Assembly: GCF_014280875.1 (NCBI RefSeq)
Contig: NZ_JACLAL010000006.1
Coordinates: 186,001-250,000, forward strand
Source of the DNA: Paenirhizobium daejeonense
GTDB taxonomy: Bacteria; Pseudomonadota; Alphaproteobacteria; Rhizobiales; Rhizobiaceae
Length of the DNA: 64,000 nt
Direction of reading: 5' to 3'
Shown here: positions 46,085-55,127 of the stretch, one piece after another
How positions within the stretch are numbered: the first letter of the stretch is position 1
Layout of the letters: every line of letters begins with the position of its first letter
Position numbers and translations under genes: made by a program
Notes under the pieces: generated by a model
What the model was told of the DNA's origin: nothing
Seen by the model: only the letters and a program-made list of their open reading frames with translations
Database searches by the model: none

Positions 46085-46199
46085 ACCATCGACTGTCGGC
46101 CGGCTGCCGCTCACCCGGCAGTGAAGGGAGCCGAGCGATGCAGCGATCCGAGTTATCGCTGCTGACCCGCTTTTGCGGCCGAAATGGATGGAGTGCGAC

Positions 46200-46682
46200 A
46201 TGCGAATTGGAATCTATGCCGTGGGCCGGCTGAAATCCGGGCCGGAGAAGGAACTTGCGTCCCGATACCTGGACCGGTTTGCCAAAGCAGGACCGCCGAG
46301 CGGCCTTGAGCTTTCCCGCATGGTCGAACTTACCGAAAGCCGCGCGGGAAACGCGCAGACGCGCAAGCGTGAGGAAGCCGCCGAACTGCTGAAAAGCATA
46401 CCGGACGGCGCGATGATCGTTGTTCTCGACGAGCGTGGCAAGGCGCTCGACAGCGAGGAGTTTGCAACATTGCTCGGCGAACATCGTGACAGGGGGCAGC
46501 GTGATCTCGCAATCGTGATCGGCGGCGCGGATGGCGTCGATCCGGACCTTCGGGAGCGTGCAAAGGTCGTCCTCAACCTCGGAAGACTGACCTGGCCGCA
46601 CCAACTCGTGCGGATACTGATCGCAGAACAGCTGTACCGGGCTGTCACCATTCTTACCGGTCATCCCTATCACCGGGTCTGA
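46200..46682 (+). CDS. rlmH: 23S rRNA pseudouridine-1915 N3-methyltransferase
   Basis: SPOUT methyltransferase that modifies helix 69 of 23S rRNA, 160 aa. It begins MRIGIYAVGRLKSGPEKELASRYLDR, has VVLDERGKALDSEEFA, IVIGGADGVD (the knotted SAM-binding loop) and ends with RAVTILTGHPYHRV, the diagnostic C-terminus. It is in the usual position after rsfS. Confidence 0.95.
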   Translation: MRIGIYAVGRLKSGPEKELASRYLDRFAKAGPPSGLELSRMVELTESRAGNAQTRKREEAAELLKSIPDGAMIVVLDERGKALDSEEFATLLGEHRDRGQRDLAIVIGGADGVDPDLRERAKVVLNLGRLTWPHQLVRILIAEQLYRAVTILTGHPYHRV

Positions 46683-46782
46683 TCCGGCCGGTTGCCGCAC
46701 GGCGCTTTGCGCCTGAAGGCAAATCAGCGTAATTTCCGCGGCGAACCGGGAAAGTCCCTTGCGACAAGACAAACGACCATTC

Positions 46783-48258
46783 ATGCGAAAAGCGGTGACG
46801 ACGTCCGGACGCCGTGCCTTGCGTGCCGGCGCGGGCGGAGCGCTGGTGCTTGCGGCGGTCATGGTCGGCCATGCCCTGCCGCCGGCGAGGGCTCAGGAGC
46901 CGACCGAACCTGCAGATCCGGCTGCCTCTACCGCAGTATCCCCCGCAACGCCTGGCGTCGCATCTGCCGCAAATGCTGCACCTCAATCCGGGGTGGATGA
47001 TGCAGCGCAGGCGCTGCGCCTTAAACGGGACCAGATCGGTCGCGAACTGCAGGAGCTTTCCCGCAGTATGCAGCTTTCGCAGGAAAAATCCGAAAACCTG
47101 CAGCAGAGCATTGCTGCTATCGCAAAGACGTCCGAGAGCCTGAAATCGGCGCTGATCGAATCCGCTTCTCGGCGGAAGGATCTGGAGCGGAAGATGGCCG
47201 AGGGCGAGCGTAAGCTCGCTGATCTCGGGGTTCGGGAAGACAAGATACGCCACTCGTTCAAGGAAAGGCGTGCGGTTCTGGCGGAGGTCTTGGCGGCGCT
47301 GCAGCGCATGGGCCGCAATCCGCCGCCGGCCCTGTTGGTCAGCCCGGACGATGCGCTTGCCTCGGTGCGCACAGCCATCCTGCTCGGGGCCGTGGTTCCC
47401 GGCGTGCGCAAGGAAACGGATAAACTCGCCGCCGATCTGCAGGAGTTGCTGCGGCTGCGCGACGAAGGCCAGAAGGAAATGACGAGCCTCGTTACGACCA
47501 TGCAGAGCCGGCAGGAGGAAGAACGGCGGATGGATCTGCTGCTCGTCGAAAACGGTCGGCTTTCGAAGCAGAATGCCGAGGAGCTGGACGCGGAACGGAG
47601 GCGGGCGGAACAGCTTGCCGAACGCGCCTCCACCATGGAAGGCCTGATCGCCTCGCTGGAAAGCGAAATTTCATCGGTGCGCGAGGCGGCGGAAACGGCG
47701 CGTGCGGAAGAAGAGAAACGGCGGCAACAGACCGAGGAACAAAAGCAGAAAGCACGGGAGCTGGCGCTCTCCACACTGCCCGATAAAAACCGTATTGCGC
47801 CCGCATATCCCTTCTCGGAACTGAAGAAAAAACTGGAACTGCCAGTGGCTGGCGATATCCTGCGTCAGTTCGGCGATCCGGATGGCACGGGGCATCCTGC
47901 CAGGGGCATGGTGATCGCGGCGTCTGCCGGTGCGCTTGTTACGGCGCCTGCGGATGCCTGGGTGGTTTTCGCGGGGGAATTTCGCAGTTACGGACAGATG
48001 GTGATCCTGAATACCGGTGATGGATATCATGTCGTTCTCTCAGGCATGGACAGGATCAGCACCAGCCAGGGCAGGTTTGTGCTCTCGGGCGAACCGCTGG
48101 CGGTGATGGGAGAAAAAAGAGTGGCGAGCGCGACGGGTTTGGCGCTGGAAACCGATCGTCCGACCCTTTACATTGAGTTTCGCAAAGATGGAAAACCGGT
48201 TGATTCCCGTCCGTGGTGGACAGGGAACGATTCTGGAAAGGCTGATAATGGTACGTAG
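46783..48258 (+). CDS. EnvC-like murein hydrolase activator (degenerate M23 domain)
   Basis: Periplasmic coiled-coil protein with a C-terminal LytM (M23) domain, about 491 aa. A signal peptide (ALVLAAVMVGHALPPARAQ) is followed by a Pro/Ala-rich linker, a long coiled coil (about residues 75-330, Glu/Arg/Leu rich) and the LytM domain. The zinc ligands are degenerate: HPARG where HxxxD is expected, and YIEFRKDG where active enzymes have HFE. This matches EnvC, which activates amidases rather than cutting peptidoglycan. The ATG at 46783 gives the cleanest signal peptide; a TTG at 46759 is possible. It overlaps ctpA by 11 bp. Confidence 0.87.
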   Translation: MRKAVTTSGRRALRAGAGGALVLAAVMVGHALPPARAQEPTEPADPAASTAVSPATPGVASAANAAPQSGVDDAAQALRLKRDQIGRELQELSRSMQLSQEKSENLQQSIAAIAKTSESLKSALIESASRRKDLERKMAEGERKLADLGVREDKIRHSFKERRAVLAEVLAALQRMGRNPPPALLVSPDDALASVRTAILLGAVVPGVRKETDKLAADLQELLRLRDEGQKEMTSLVTTMQSRQEEERRMDLLLVENGRLSKQNAEELDAERRRAEQLAERASTMEGLIASLESEISSVREAAETARAEEEKRRQQTEEQKQKARELALSTLPDKNRIAPAYPFSELKKKLELPVAGDILRQFGDPDGTGHPARGMVIAASAGALVTAPADAWVVFAGEFRSYGQMVILNTGDGYHVVLSGMDRISTSQGRFVLSGEPLAVMGEKRVASATGLALETDRPTLYIEFRKDGKPVDSRPWWTGNDSGKADNGT

Positions 48259-49570
48259 GGTCTCTCTTGTTCTCGTCGGTGCACTGATGGGTGCGACTGC
48301 GATGAGCGTTCTTTATTCGGCCGGAATTCCTGCTCAGGCAGCGGGAGCCTCGACCTACAAGGAACTGTCGATCTTCGGCGACGTCTTCGAGCGCGTGCGT
48401 GCCCAGTACGTCACGCCGCCAGATGAGGAAAAGCTGGTCGAAAACGCCATCAACGGCATGCTGAGCTCGCTCGATCCGCATTCGGTCTACATGAATGCCA
48501 AGGACGCTGCAGACATGCAGACCCAGACCAAGGGTGAGTTCGGCGGCATCGGCATCGAAGTGACGATGGAAGACGAGATGGTCAAGGTCATCACGCCGAT
48601 CGACGACACGCCCGGCGCCAAGGCAGGCATCCTCGCTGGCGACTTCATCTCCGATATCAACGGCGAGTCCGTTCGCGGCCTGAAGCTGGAAGAGGCCGTC
48701 GACAAGATGCGCGGCCCGGTCAACACGCCGATCAAGCTCACCATCCTGCGCAAGGGCGCCGACAAGCCGATCGAGCTTAGCGTCGTGCGCGAAATCATTC
48801 CTATCCGCGCGGTCAAGTCGCGCGTCGAAGGGGACGTCGGTTATCTCCGGGTGATCTCGTTCACGGAGAAGACCTATGACGACCTCGAAGCCGCGATCGC
48901 CAAGATCAAGAAGGAAGTCCCGGCCGACAAGCTGAAGGGCTTTGTCCTTGACCTTCGTCTCAACCCGGGCGGCCTGCTCGACCAGGCGATCTATGTGTCG
49001 GATGCCTTCCTCGAGCGCGGCGAAGTGGTTTCCACGCGTTCGCGCGATCCCGAAGATACCCGCCGCTTCAATGCCAGCGCCGGCGATCTGACCGATGGCA
49101 AGCCGCTGATCGTGCTGGTCAATGGCGGTTCGGCTTCGGCGTCAGAAATCGTTGCCGGAGCACTGCAGGACCTGAAGCGCGCGACCGTCGTCGGTACGCG
49201 TTCCTTCGGCAAGGGTTCAGTCCAGACCATCATTCCGATGGGTGAAAAGGGTGCTCTGCGCCTGACGACGGCGCTTTATTACACACCGTCAGGCAAGTCG
49301 ATCCAGGGCACCGGCATCGAACCGGACGTCAAGGTCGAACAGCCGCTGCCGCCGGAACTTCAGGGTAAGGTCCGCTCCGAAGGCGAATCCGCCCTGCCGG
49401 GTCACATCAAGGGTCAGAACGAGAACGAGGAAGGCTCCGGCTCCTCGGCTTACGTTCCGCCGGAAGCCAAGGACGACATCCAGCTCAATTACGCGCTCGA
49501 TCTGCTGCGCGGCGTGAAGACGGATCCTTCCTTCCCGCCGGATCCGCAGAAGGCCGTCGTTTCGAAGTAA
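48248..49570 (+). CDS. ctpA: S41-family carboxyl-terminal processing peptidase
   Basis: Periplasmic or membrane-anchored serine protease, 440 aa. N-terminal signal (SLVLVGALMGATAMSVLYSAGIPAQA), PDZ domain about residues 95-180 (GEFGGIGIEVTMEDEMVKVITPIDDTPGAKAGI region) and the S41 domain with the catalytic Ser in NGGSASASEIVAGALQD and Lys in SFGKGSVQTI. Such proteases process envelope and murein-related proteins. The start follows GGAAAGG and overlaps the EnvC-like gene. Pairing of EnvC and Ctp genes is common in alphaproteobacteria and suggests joint control of cell-wall cleavage. Confidence 0.93.
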   Translation: MVRRVSLVLVGALMGATAMSVLYSAGIPAQAAGASTYKELSIFGDVFERVRAQYVTPPDEEKLVENAINGMLSSLDPHSVYMNAKDAADMQTQTKGEFGGIGIEVTMEDEMVKVITPIDDTPGAKAGILAGDFISDINGESVRGLKLEEAVDKMRGPVNTPIKLTILRKGADKPIELSVVREIIPIRAVKSRVEGDVGYLRVISFTEKTYDDLEAAIAKIKKEVPADKLKGFVLDLRLNPGGLLDQAIYVSDAFLERGEVVSTRSRDPEDTRRFNASAGDLTDGKPLIVLVNGGSASASEIVAGALQDLKRATVVGTRSFGKGSVQTIIPMGEKGALRLTTALYYTPSGKSIQGTGIEPDVKVEQPLPPELQGKVRSEGESALPGHIKGQNENEEGSGSSAYVPPEAKDDIQLNYALDLLRGVKTDPSFPPDPQKAVVSK

Positions 49571-49633
49571 TCACGAGGGTGCCGGAGCAATCCGGCGCCC
49601 GAACGCCTCTGCGACCCGGGAGCGGATAGAACC

Positions 49634-50812
49634 TTGAGCGCCGATCTGCACGCACCGCTCGGTCAGAGCCGCAAAGACCGTGGCGCCCGTCGTCGGATCC
49701 CTCTGGGTTCGCTTGCAGGCTGGCTCGTCGCTATCGGCCTCCTCGGGCTTTCCTCCTATTCGACCTTCATGCCCCTGCCGCTTACGGCGCTGTATATGAC
49801 GGATCAGCCGGAAACTGCCGATACCATGCCCGCTGATGCGTCTGCGTCTAAGCCGGGTGCCGGTGGCGGAATGGAGGCCAGCCGTCCGCGTTCCGGTGCC
49901 AATGTCGAGCGCACCGTGACCGAAGACGGTTCGGTGGTGACGAAATATTCGCCCAAGGCTCGGGATGGCAAAGGTCCCGCCCTGATCAGCACGCAGGACG
50001 TTGGCCAGGATCCGCGGATGGCCTCCCTTCCCGACGAGAACCTGCTTGAGGATACGCCCGAAGGCCGTATTCCGGTGGTTGGGCCGGATGGGTTGCGGCC
50101 CGTCGATCTTTATGCCCGGCCGTGGTCCGGCGCGCGTGGCACCCGTATCGCCATCGTCGTCGGGGGCATCGGCCTCAGCCAGACGGGCAGCCAGAAGGCT
50201 GTCAGAGAGCTGCCCCCGGAAGTCACGCTTGCCTTTGCGTCGACGGGCAACAGTCTGACCCGCTGGATGCAGGAGGCGCGTCGCAAGGGTCACGAGGTCC
50301 TGCTGCAGGTGCCGTTCGAGCCTATTGATTATCCGGCCAATGATCCCGGCCGCGGTACACTGCTGATAGGCAAGAGCGCCGATGAAAATCTGAAGAACCT
50401 GCATCAAGCCATGGCGCGCATGACCAATTATACCGGCATCATGAACTATATGGGTGGCCGGTTCCTCGCTGACGGGGAGGCGTTGGAGCCAGTGATGCGC
50501 GATATCGGCAAGCGTGGTTTGCTGTTCCTGGACGATGGATCCACTGCGCGTTCGTTGAGTGGCGATTTCGCCAAGGCGATCGGCATGCCGCAGGCCTATG
50601 GCAACCTTTTGCTCGACGGGCAGCTCGACCGGCGGGCCATTCTCGACAAACTGGACGAACTGGAGCGCATTGCCAGACGCAGCGGAGGGGCAATCGGTAC
50701 GGCCTCGGCTTTCGACGAAACGATCCTTGCAATCCGGGAGTGGGCCAAGGAAGCCTCTGGTCGCGGCATAGAGATCGTCGGCGTATCCGCATTTGCGACC
50801 GAAGGGGAATAA
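49634..50812 (+). CDS. Divergent polysaccharide deacetylase family protein
   Basis: A 392-aa envelope protein with one N-terminal transmembrane segment (about residues 30-55), a Pro/Ser/Ala-rich linker and a C-terminal domain with IAIVVGGIGLSQTGSQKAVRELPPEVTLAFAS, RKGHEVLLQVPFEP, NYTGIMNYMGGRF and GLLFLDDGSTARS. This is the divergent polysaccharide deacetylase family usually found next to ctpA and envC-like genes. Its enzymatic activity is not established. Confidence 0.85.
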   Translation: MSADLHAPLGQSRKDRGARRRIPLGSLAGWLVAIGLLGLSSYSTFMPLPLTALYMTDQPETADTMPADASASKPGAGGGMEASRPRSGANVERTVTEDGSVVTKYSPKARDGKGPALISTQDVGQDPRMASLPDENLLEDTPEGRIPVVGPDGLRPVDLYARPWSGARGTRIAIVVGGIGLSQTGSQKAVRELPPEVTLAFASTGNSLTRWMQEARRKGHEVLLQVPFEPIDYPANDPGRGTLLIGKSADENLKNLHQAMARMTNYTGIMNYMGGRFLADGEALEPVMRDIGKRGLLFLDDGSTARSLSGDFAKAIGMPQAYGNLLLDGQLDRRAILDKLDELERIARRSGGAIGTASAFDETILAIREWAKEASGRGIEIVGVSAFATEGE

Positions 50813-50833
50813 TCAAAGGATGAGACGAGAGCC

Positions 50834-51361
50834 ATGAGCGAGCCCAAGATCAGAGCTGAAGACCTGCCTTACCGCCCCTGCGTGGGTGTCATGGTGCTGA
50901 ACCGCGCCGGCCTTGTCTGGGCAGGCCGGCGGATACCGGAAGGTAATTCGGAATATGACGGTTCACCGATGCTCTGGCAGATGCCGCAGGGCGGTATCGA
51001 CAAGGGAGAGGAGCCGCTCGCTGCCGCGATCCGCGAGCTTTACGAGGAAACCGGCATGAAGAGCGTGTCGCTTCTCGCTGAGGCCGGACGCTGGATCAAT
51101 TACGACCTTCCCCCCGCACTGATCGGCATCGGCCTCAGGGGCAAGTATCGCGGCCAGACGCAGCGCTGGTTTGCCTTCCGATTCGAAGGCAATGAGGACG
51201 AGATTGCAATTTCGCCGCCGCCGGGCGGACATGTCGCCGAGTTCGACGCCTGGGCATGGAAGCCGATGGCCGAGTTGCCGGAGCTGATCGTTCCGTTCAA
51301 GCGCCAGGTCTATGACGAGGTCGTGGCGGAATTCTCGCATCTGGCCGGCGTTACTGCCTGA
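50834..51361 (+). CDS. rppH: RNA pyrophosphohydrolase
   Basis: Nudix enzyme that removes pyrophosphate from 5'-triphosphate mRNA ends to start decay, 175 aa. The N-terminus has [21 protein letters not shown] and the Nudix box runs [22 protein letters not shown] with all catalytic Glu. [24 protein letters not shown] closes the domain. It is the last gene of the run, ending 25 bp before a strong terminator. Confidence 0.94.
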   Translation: MSEPKIRAEDLPYRPCVGVMVLNRAGLVWAGRRIPEGNSEYDGSPMLWQMPQGGIDKGEEPLAAAIRELYEETGMKSVSLLAEAGRWINYDLPPALIGIGLRGKYRGQTQRWFAFRFEGNEDEIAISPPPGGHVAEFDAWAWKPMAELPELIVPFKRQVYDEVVAEFSHLAGVTA

Positions 51362-51386
51362 TCCCGATACCGACAGGGTTTACGAG

Positions 51387-51420
51387 AAAGACCGGCGATC
51401 GTTGAGAGCGCCGGTCTTTT
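51387..51420. terminator. Bidirectional terminator between rppH and bfr
   Basis: AAAGACCGGCG and CGCCGGTCTTT form an 11-bp perfect stem with a loop of about 12 bases, with T/A-tracts on both sides. It serves both convergent genes. Confidence 0.88.
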
Positions 51421-51448
51421 CATATGAAAACTGGATTTGGGTCTGTGG

Positions 51449-51934
51449 TTATTCCGCTTCGTCGGCGGAGGCCGCGTTGAGCTGGCCGTACTTCTGCTCG
51501 CCGATCTTGGAGAGCAGTTCGAGCTGGGTTTCGAGGAAGTCGATGTGGCCTTCCTCATCGGCGAGAAGGGTCTCGAACAGCTTCATCGAAACATAGTCGC
51601 CGGCCTCATAACAGATATCGCGGGACTTCTTGTAGGAGGTGCGGGCGTCGTATTCGCCGGCGAGATCGGCTTCCAGGACTTCCTTGACGTTCTGCCCGAT
51701 GCGAAGTGGCGCAAGCGTCTGCAGGTTCGGATGGCCTTCGAGGAAGATGATGCGGGCAACCAGCTTGTCGGCGTGCTGCATTTCCTCGATCGACTCGGCC
51801 CGCTCCTTCTTGGCGAGCTTCAGGTAGCCCCAGTCTTCCAGCAGGCGATAGTGCAGCCAGTACTGGTTGACTGCGCCGAGCTCGAGAAACAGCGCCTCGT
51901 TCAATCTTTCGATGACTCTCTTATCGCCCTTCAT
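51449..51934 (-). CDS. bfr: Bacterioferritin
   Basis: Heme-containing iron-storage ferritin, 161 aa. It has [32 protein letters not shown] (ferroxidase Glu), [21 protein letters not shown] with the heme Met and the EMQHAD ferroxidase pair, and [16 protein letters not shown] at the end. GAGGA precedes the ATG at 51934. An Irr-type box lies about 70 bp upstream, and the gene for the partner ferredoxin lies further upstream on the same strand. Confidence 0.96.
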   Translation of the reverse strand: MKGDKRVIERLNEALFLELGAVNQYWLHYRLLEDWGYLKLAKKERAESIEEMQHADKLVARIIFLEGHPNLQTLAPLRIGQNVKEVLEADLAGEYDARTSYKKSRDICYEAGDYVSMKLFETLLADEEGHIDFLETQLELLSKIGEQKYGQLNAASADEAE

Positions 51935-52002
51935 GGTGGTGATATCCTCTACCTGTGTTGCAATGACCAGCACGAAGCTCCTTGAGCGGCTTCACGCAAA
52001 AT

Positions 52003-52019
52003 TTTAGAATTATTCTAAT
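52003..52019. promoter_or_regulatory. Irr box (iron control element) upstream of bfr
   Basis: The sequence TTTAGAA-TTA-TTCTAAT is a near-perfect match to the ICE palindrome bound by the Fur-family regulator Irr in Rhizobiales. Irr normally represses iron-storage genes when iron is low, so this site should derepress bfr when iron is plentiful. Confidence 0.8.
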
Positions 52020-52171
52020 TCGACTTTGGCGCACACTGCCATAATCATCCTAGAACAGCAACGCACTTTTGAAAACGATCGCCATTGCGGATGCGTTCCA
52101 TACACGTCTTCGAAAGAACGGAATTTCATGGATAGGTTGCATGAAGGTGATGCAGCGAGTTGTACCTGATG

Positions 52172-52483
52172 TCAGGCGACCTTGCCAAGATTGCGGCGAC
52201 GCTCGAGATTGGCCAGCCGCTGCTCCTCATGAAAACGACGAAGGCGTTCCATGAAGTCGCACACCTTCACTCCGTCCGTCTTGTGGGCAGCGTGATATTC
52301 CTCAGTCGTCTTGATGATGATGTCGACCACATTCGGGAAGCAGCCACAGCAACGGCCGCGCTTGCCCATGGCGTGATAGACCTTTGCAGGCACGATGAGC
52401 TGCCAACAGTCCTCGTCAAGGAGCTCGTTTATAACGTCCCTGATTTCTTTATCGGTGATGAAATTGCAGCTACAAACCAGCAT
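52172..52483 (-). CDS. bfd: Bacterioferritin-associated ferredoxin-like [2Fe-2S] protein
   Basis: Small ferredoxin that reduces bacterioferritin-bound iron for release. The 103-aa product begins MLVCSCNFITDKEI and has a second Cys pair in GRCCGCFPNV, giving C4-x-C6 and C45-x-x-C48, the Bfd cluster pattern. The C-terminal half is longer and more basic than in the E. coli protein. It lies about 240 bp upstream of bfr in the same direction, with the Irr box between, so the two may be separately transcribed. Confidence 0.85.
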   Translation of the reverse strand: MLVCSCNFITDKEIRDVINELLDEDCWQLIVPAKVYHAMGKRGRCCGCFPNVVDIIIKTTEEYHAAHKTDGVKVCDFMERLRRFHEEQRLANLERRRNLGKVA

Positions 52484-52612
52484 GGTTTCGTGGACCAGGA
52501 AACATGACTTTCAGCCCCTCCTTTCTGCAAAACCAGATGCGCATTGTCAAGAAAAGAATCCGCTAAAGAAGGTACCGCTGCGCATACCGGCTATGCCTGA
52601 TGGTGCAGGCGC

Positions 52613-54985
52613 TCAAGCCTGCGGGGCTGGCGTATCGCGAGGCCCCGGCACTGGCGGCAAATTGCCGAGAAAGGCTTTCGCGATCTCATCGACATTGCGC
52701 ACGAGGACATCGCGGTGGGGATGGGGAATGTCTATGCCGGCCCGCGCCAAGGCCGAATGGATCTTGTGAAGCAGATCCGATTTCACGGACAGTCCGGCGG
52801 ACACGTCATCGATGAAACAGCGGAGTTCGAAATCCATCGAGCTTTCCCCAAGTCCGACAAGCGGTACCGCGGGTGCGGGCTGTTTCTCGACCCTGGGGTG
52901 CTGCTCGGCCGCCTGGCGCAGAATGGATGAGACAAGCTCCAGATCGCTGCGATGGGAAACGCTGACGGGTATGATGATGCGGCCGATGGTGGAACTCAGC
53001 GTCATGTTCTTCACCGTACCGGTGATGAGGTCGGCGTTCGGGATGATCACGTCGTGGCGGTCGAAGGTCTCGATTCGGGTGGAGCGGACGGAAATCTTCT
53101 GCACGATGCCGGAATGGCCGGATACCTCGATCCAGTCTCCTTCCCTGATCGGACGTTCGGCGAGCAGGATGATGCCGGAAACGAAGTTGGAGACCACCGC
53201 CTGCAGGCCGAAACCGATGCCGACCGAGAGCGCACCGGCAACAATTGCCAGGTTGGAAAGGTCCAGCCCTGCGACCGAAACGGCGACGAGCGCCGAGAGG
53301 ATCAGGCCGACATAGCCAGAACCCGTGACGACCGCGTTGCGGCCACCGCTGTCGAGCCGCGTGCGCGGCAATACGGTCCTGCCGAGGAAACGCTGGAGCC
53401 ATCGCGTGGCGAATATACCGGATGCAAAGACGGCCAGCAGCATGGCGGCGGTGGTGACGGAGATGCGGCGGCCACCAATCTCGACACCCTCATTCAGCAG
53501 GGTCCAGGCATCGGTCAGATCGGCGGTTCGCGCACCCCAGAGCAGGGCGAGGACCGGCAGGAGAAGGAGCGTCACCAGGATGGCGACGCCGACCGGCAGG
53601 AGCGATTGCGCGGCCGTCTCCCCGTAGCCGCTTCTGCCCAGAAGCCTGAGGAGCAGATAGACGAGGACCTTGTGCACGGCGACCGCGACGCCAGCGAGGC
53701 CGAGCGACATGATCATCGGGTCCATCGCCTCGCGGGCGATCTCGACATAGCCGACGGCAACGGATGCAACGGCGGCACCGGTAACCAGCTGTATCAACCG
53801 ACCGATCAACAGCACGCCGCCATCGTGCTCGTCGGATGGGTTGGCGGGATCGTCACGGCCGGCATGGACAAGGATGCGGGCAAGTTGCCAGAGGCAATAG
53901 CTGCCAGAAAGCACGACGATAGCAGCCCAGACGGAGCGTGTCGCGGCGGTGAATGTATAATCGATCTCCACCAACTGGTTGATCGCCTCGAACACGACGA
54001 CAATACCGAGCGCCGTGCAGTAACGGCTGGCTCGCCGCGCGAGTGCGTCTTCCATCTGCAACAGCCGGCCTTCCGGCATCGAGGGTGCGAAGATCAGATG
54101 CCCGAGCCAATAAGGCACAACCGCGACATAAACGAGGTTCGGAAGTGCGTTGACCGCGGTCCTTGCGGAGGGCGGCACGAAATCCAGGGTCTGCAGGGCG
54201 AGCGACAAGAGGGCGGCGGCGATTGCCGTCAGGGCGAGACGCAGCGCAAGGGCGCCGACCATGCCGCTATTGCGCCGGGCCTTCCGCGGATCGCGGACCC
54301 GGTTCTCCAGCCGTCGGATCAGGGTGGGCTGGAGAAGGCCGAGAATGAATAGCGCGCCCGCTATCATCGACACGGCGGCGGGCGCCCGTTCCCGCAGGAG
54401 AAGCGCGTTCCCCGGATTTCGCAGCATCGCAATGATCTCTCCATGGATGCGCGCAATGTATTCGCCGGCGTCTGAAAGAGCCGGAACCCAGTTCGCCGGA
54501 ATGAAAGGGGAGGGGCTCAGGGCAAGCATCTCAGTTCGCAGCGCCTGACGGATGAGCCTGTCGACGCCGCCGATCAGCACTTCCGCCCGGCTGTAGGACT
54601 GCCGCGCGGCAAGGATGGGTGCTTCCGCCTCGGACAACGCGTTTGTCAGTTCGGCGCGCCGCGTGGCGCGGAATGCCGGTTCGCTCTCATCCTTTTTCGG
54701 GGCCGGGCCGAGGGCTTCCAGTTGCGCCTTGAGGCTTTCGACGGTGATGCTGCCGGCACCCGTGAGCTCGAACGCTTCGGCCCTCTGGACGGCAAGCTCC
54801 TCACGCAGGATTTCCAGTGCTGCAGGTGATGCCGCGCCGTTGAGAATCGCTTCCTCGGCTCGTTCTGCCGTTTCGTTCCAGCGATCCTCCCGTTCACGTA
54901 GCCCCTCTTGTGCGAAGACGAGGGGGAGTGGCGCGAAAAACAGGCAAAGGAGGACCGTCATCAGACGGAATAGGCGAGGCGGCAT
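52613..54985 (-). CDS. DUF3772 and mechanosensitive (MscS-type) ion channel protein
   Basis: A 790-aa inner-membrane protein. A signal peptide (LMTVLLCLFFAPLPLVFAQ) is followed by a periplasmic DUF3772-type coiled region (about 25-180), about ten hydrophobic helices (190-560) and the MscS domain with SVGIGFGLQAVVSNFVSGIILLAERPIREGDWIEV and RSTRIETFDRHDVIIPNADLITGTVKN. It should open on hypo-osmotic shock. The last 15 residues are Pro/Ala-rich. The location near ndvA and ndvB, whose glucan product also serves osmoadaptation, is suggestive. Confidence 0.92.
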   Translation of the reverse strand: MPPRLFRLMTVLLCLFFAPLPLVFAQEGLREREDRWNETAERAEEAILNGAASPAALEILREELAVQRAEAFELTGAGSITVESLKAQLEALGPAPKKDESEPAFRATRRAELTNALSEAEAPILAARQSYSRAEVLIGGVDRLIRQALRTEMLALSPSPFIPANWVPALSDAGEYIARIHGEIIAMLRNPGNALLLRERAPAAVSMIAGALFILGLLQPTLIRRLENRVRDPRKARRNSGMVGALALRLALTAIAAALLSLALQTLDFVPPSARTAVNALPNLVYVAVVPYWLGHLIFAPSMPEGRLLQMEDALARRASRYCTALGIVVVFEAINQLVEIDYTFTAATRSVWAAIVVLSGSYCLWQLARILVHAGRDDPANPSDEHDGGVLLIGRLIQLVTGAAVASVAVGYVEIAREAMDPMIMSLGLAGVAVAVHKVLVYLLLRLLGRSGYGETAAQSLLPVGVAILVTLLLLPVLALLWGARTADLTDAWTLLNEGVEIGGRRISVTTAAMLLAVFASGIFATRWLQRFLGRTVLPRTRLDSGGRNAVVTGSGYVGLILSALVAVSVAGLDLSNLAIVAGALSVGIGFGLQAVVSNFVSGIILLAERPIREGDWIEVSGHSGIVQKISVRSTRIETFDRHDVIIPNADLITGTVKNMTLSSTIGRIIIPVSVSHRSDLELVSSILRQAAEQHPRVEKQPAPAVPLVGLGESSMDFELRCFIDDVSAGLSVKSDLLHKIHSALARAGIDIPHPHRDVLVRNVDEIAKAFLGNLPPVPGPRDTPAPQA

Positions 54986-55127
54986 TGATGATCTCGGGCT
55001 TTACGGGCACCGGGAACTTCTCATCTTTCCCGTAGAGCGGATATAGTCGAAACCGCTCCGGCATCGACCTATTCCGGGCCTATTGCGTCTCCTTCGATAT
55101 CCGCGGTGCTTACAGAGATACGAAAGC

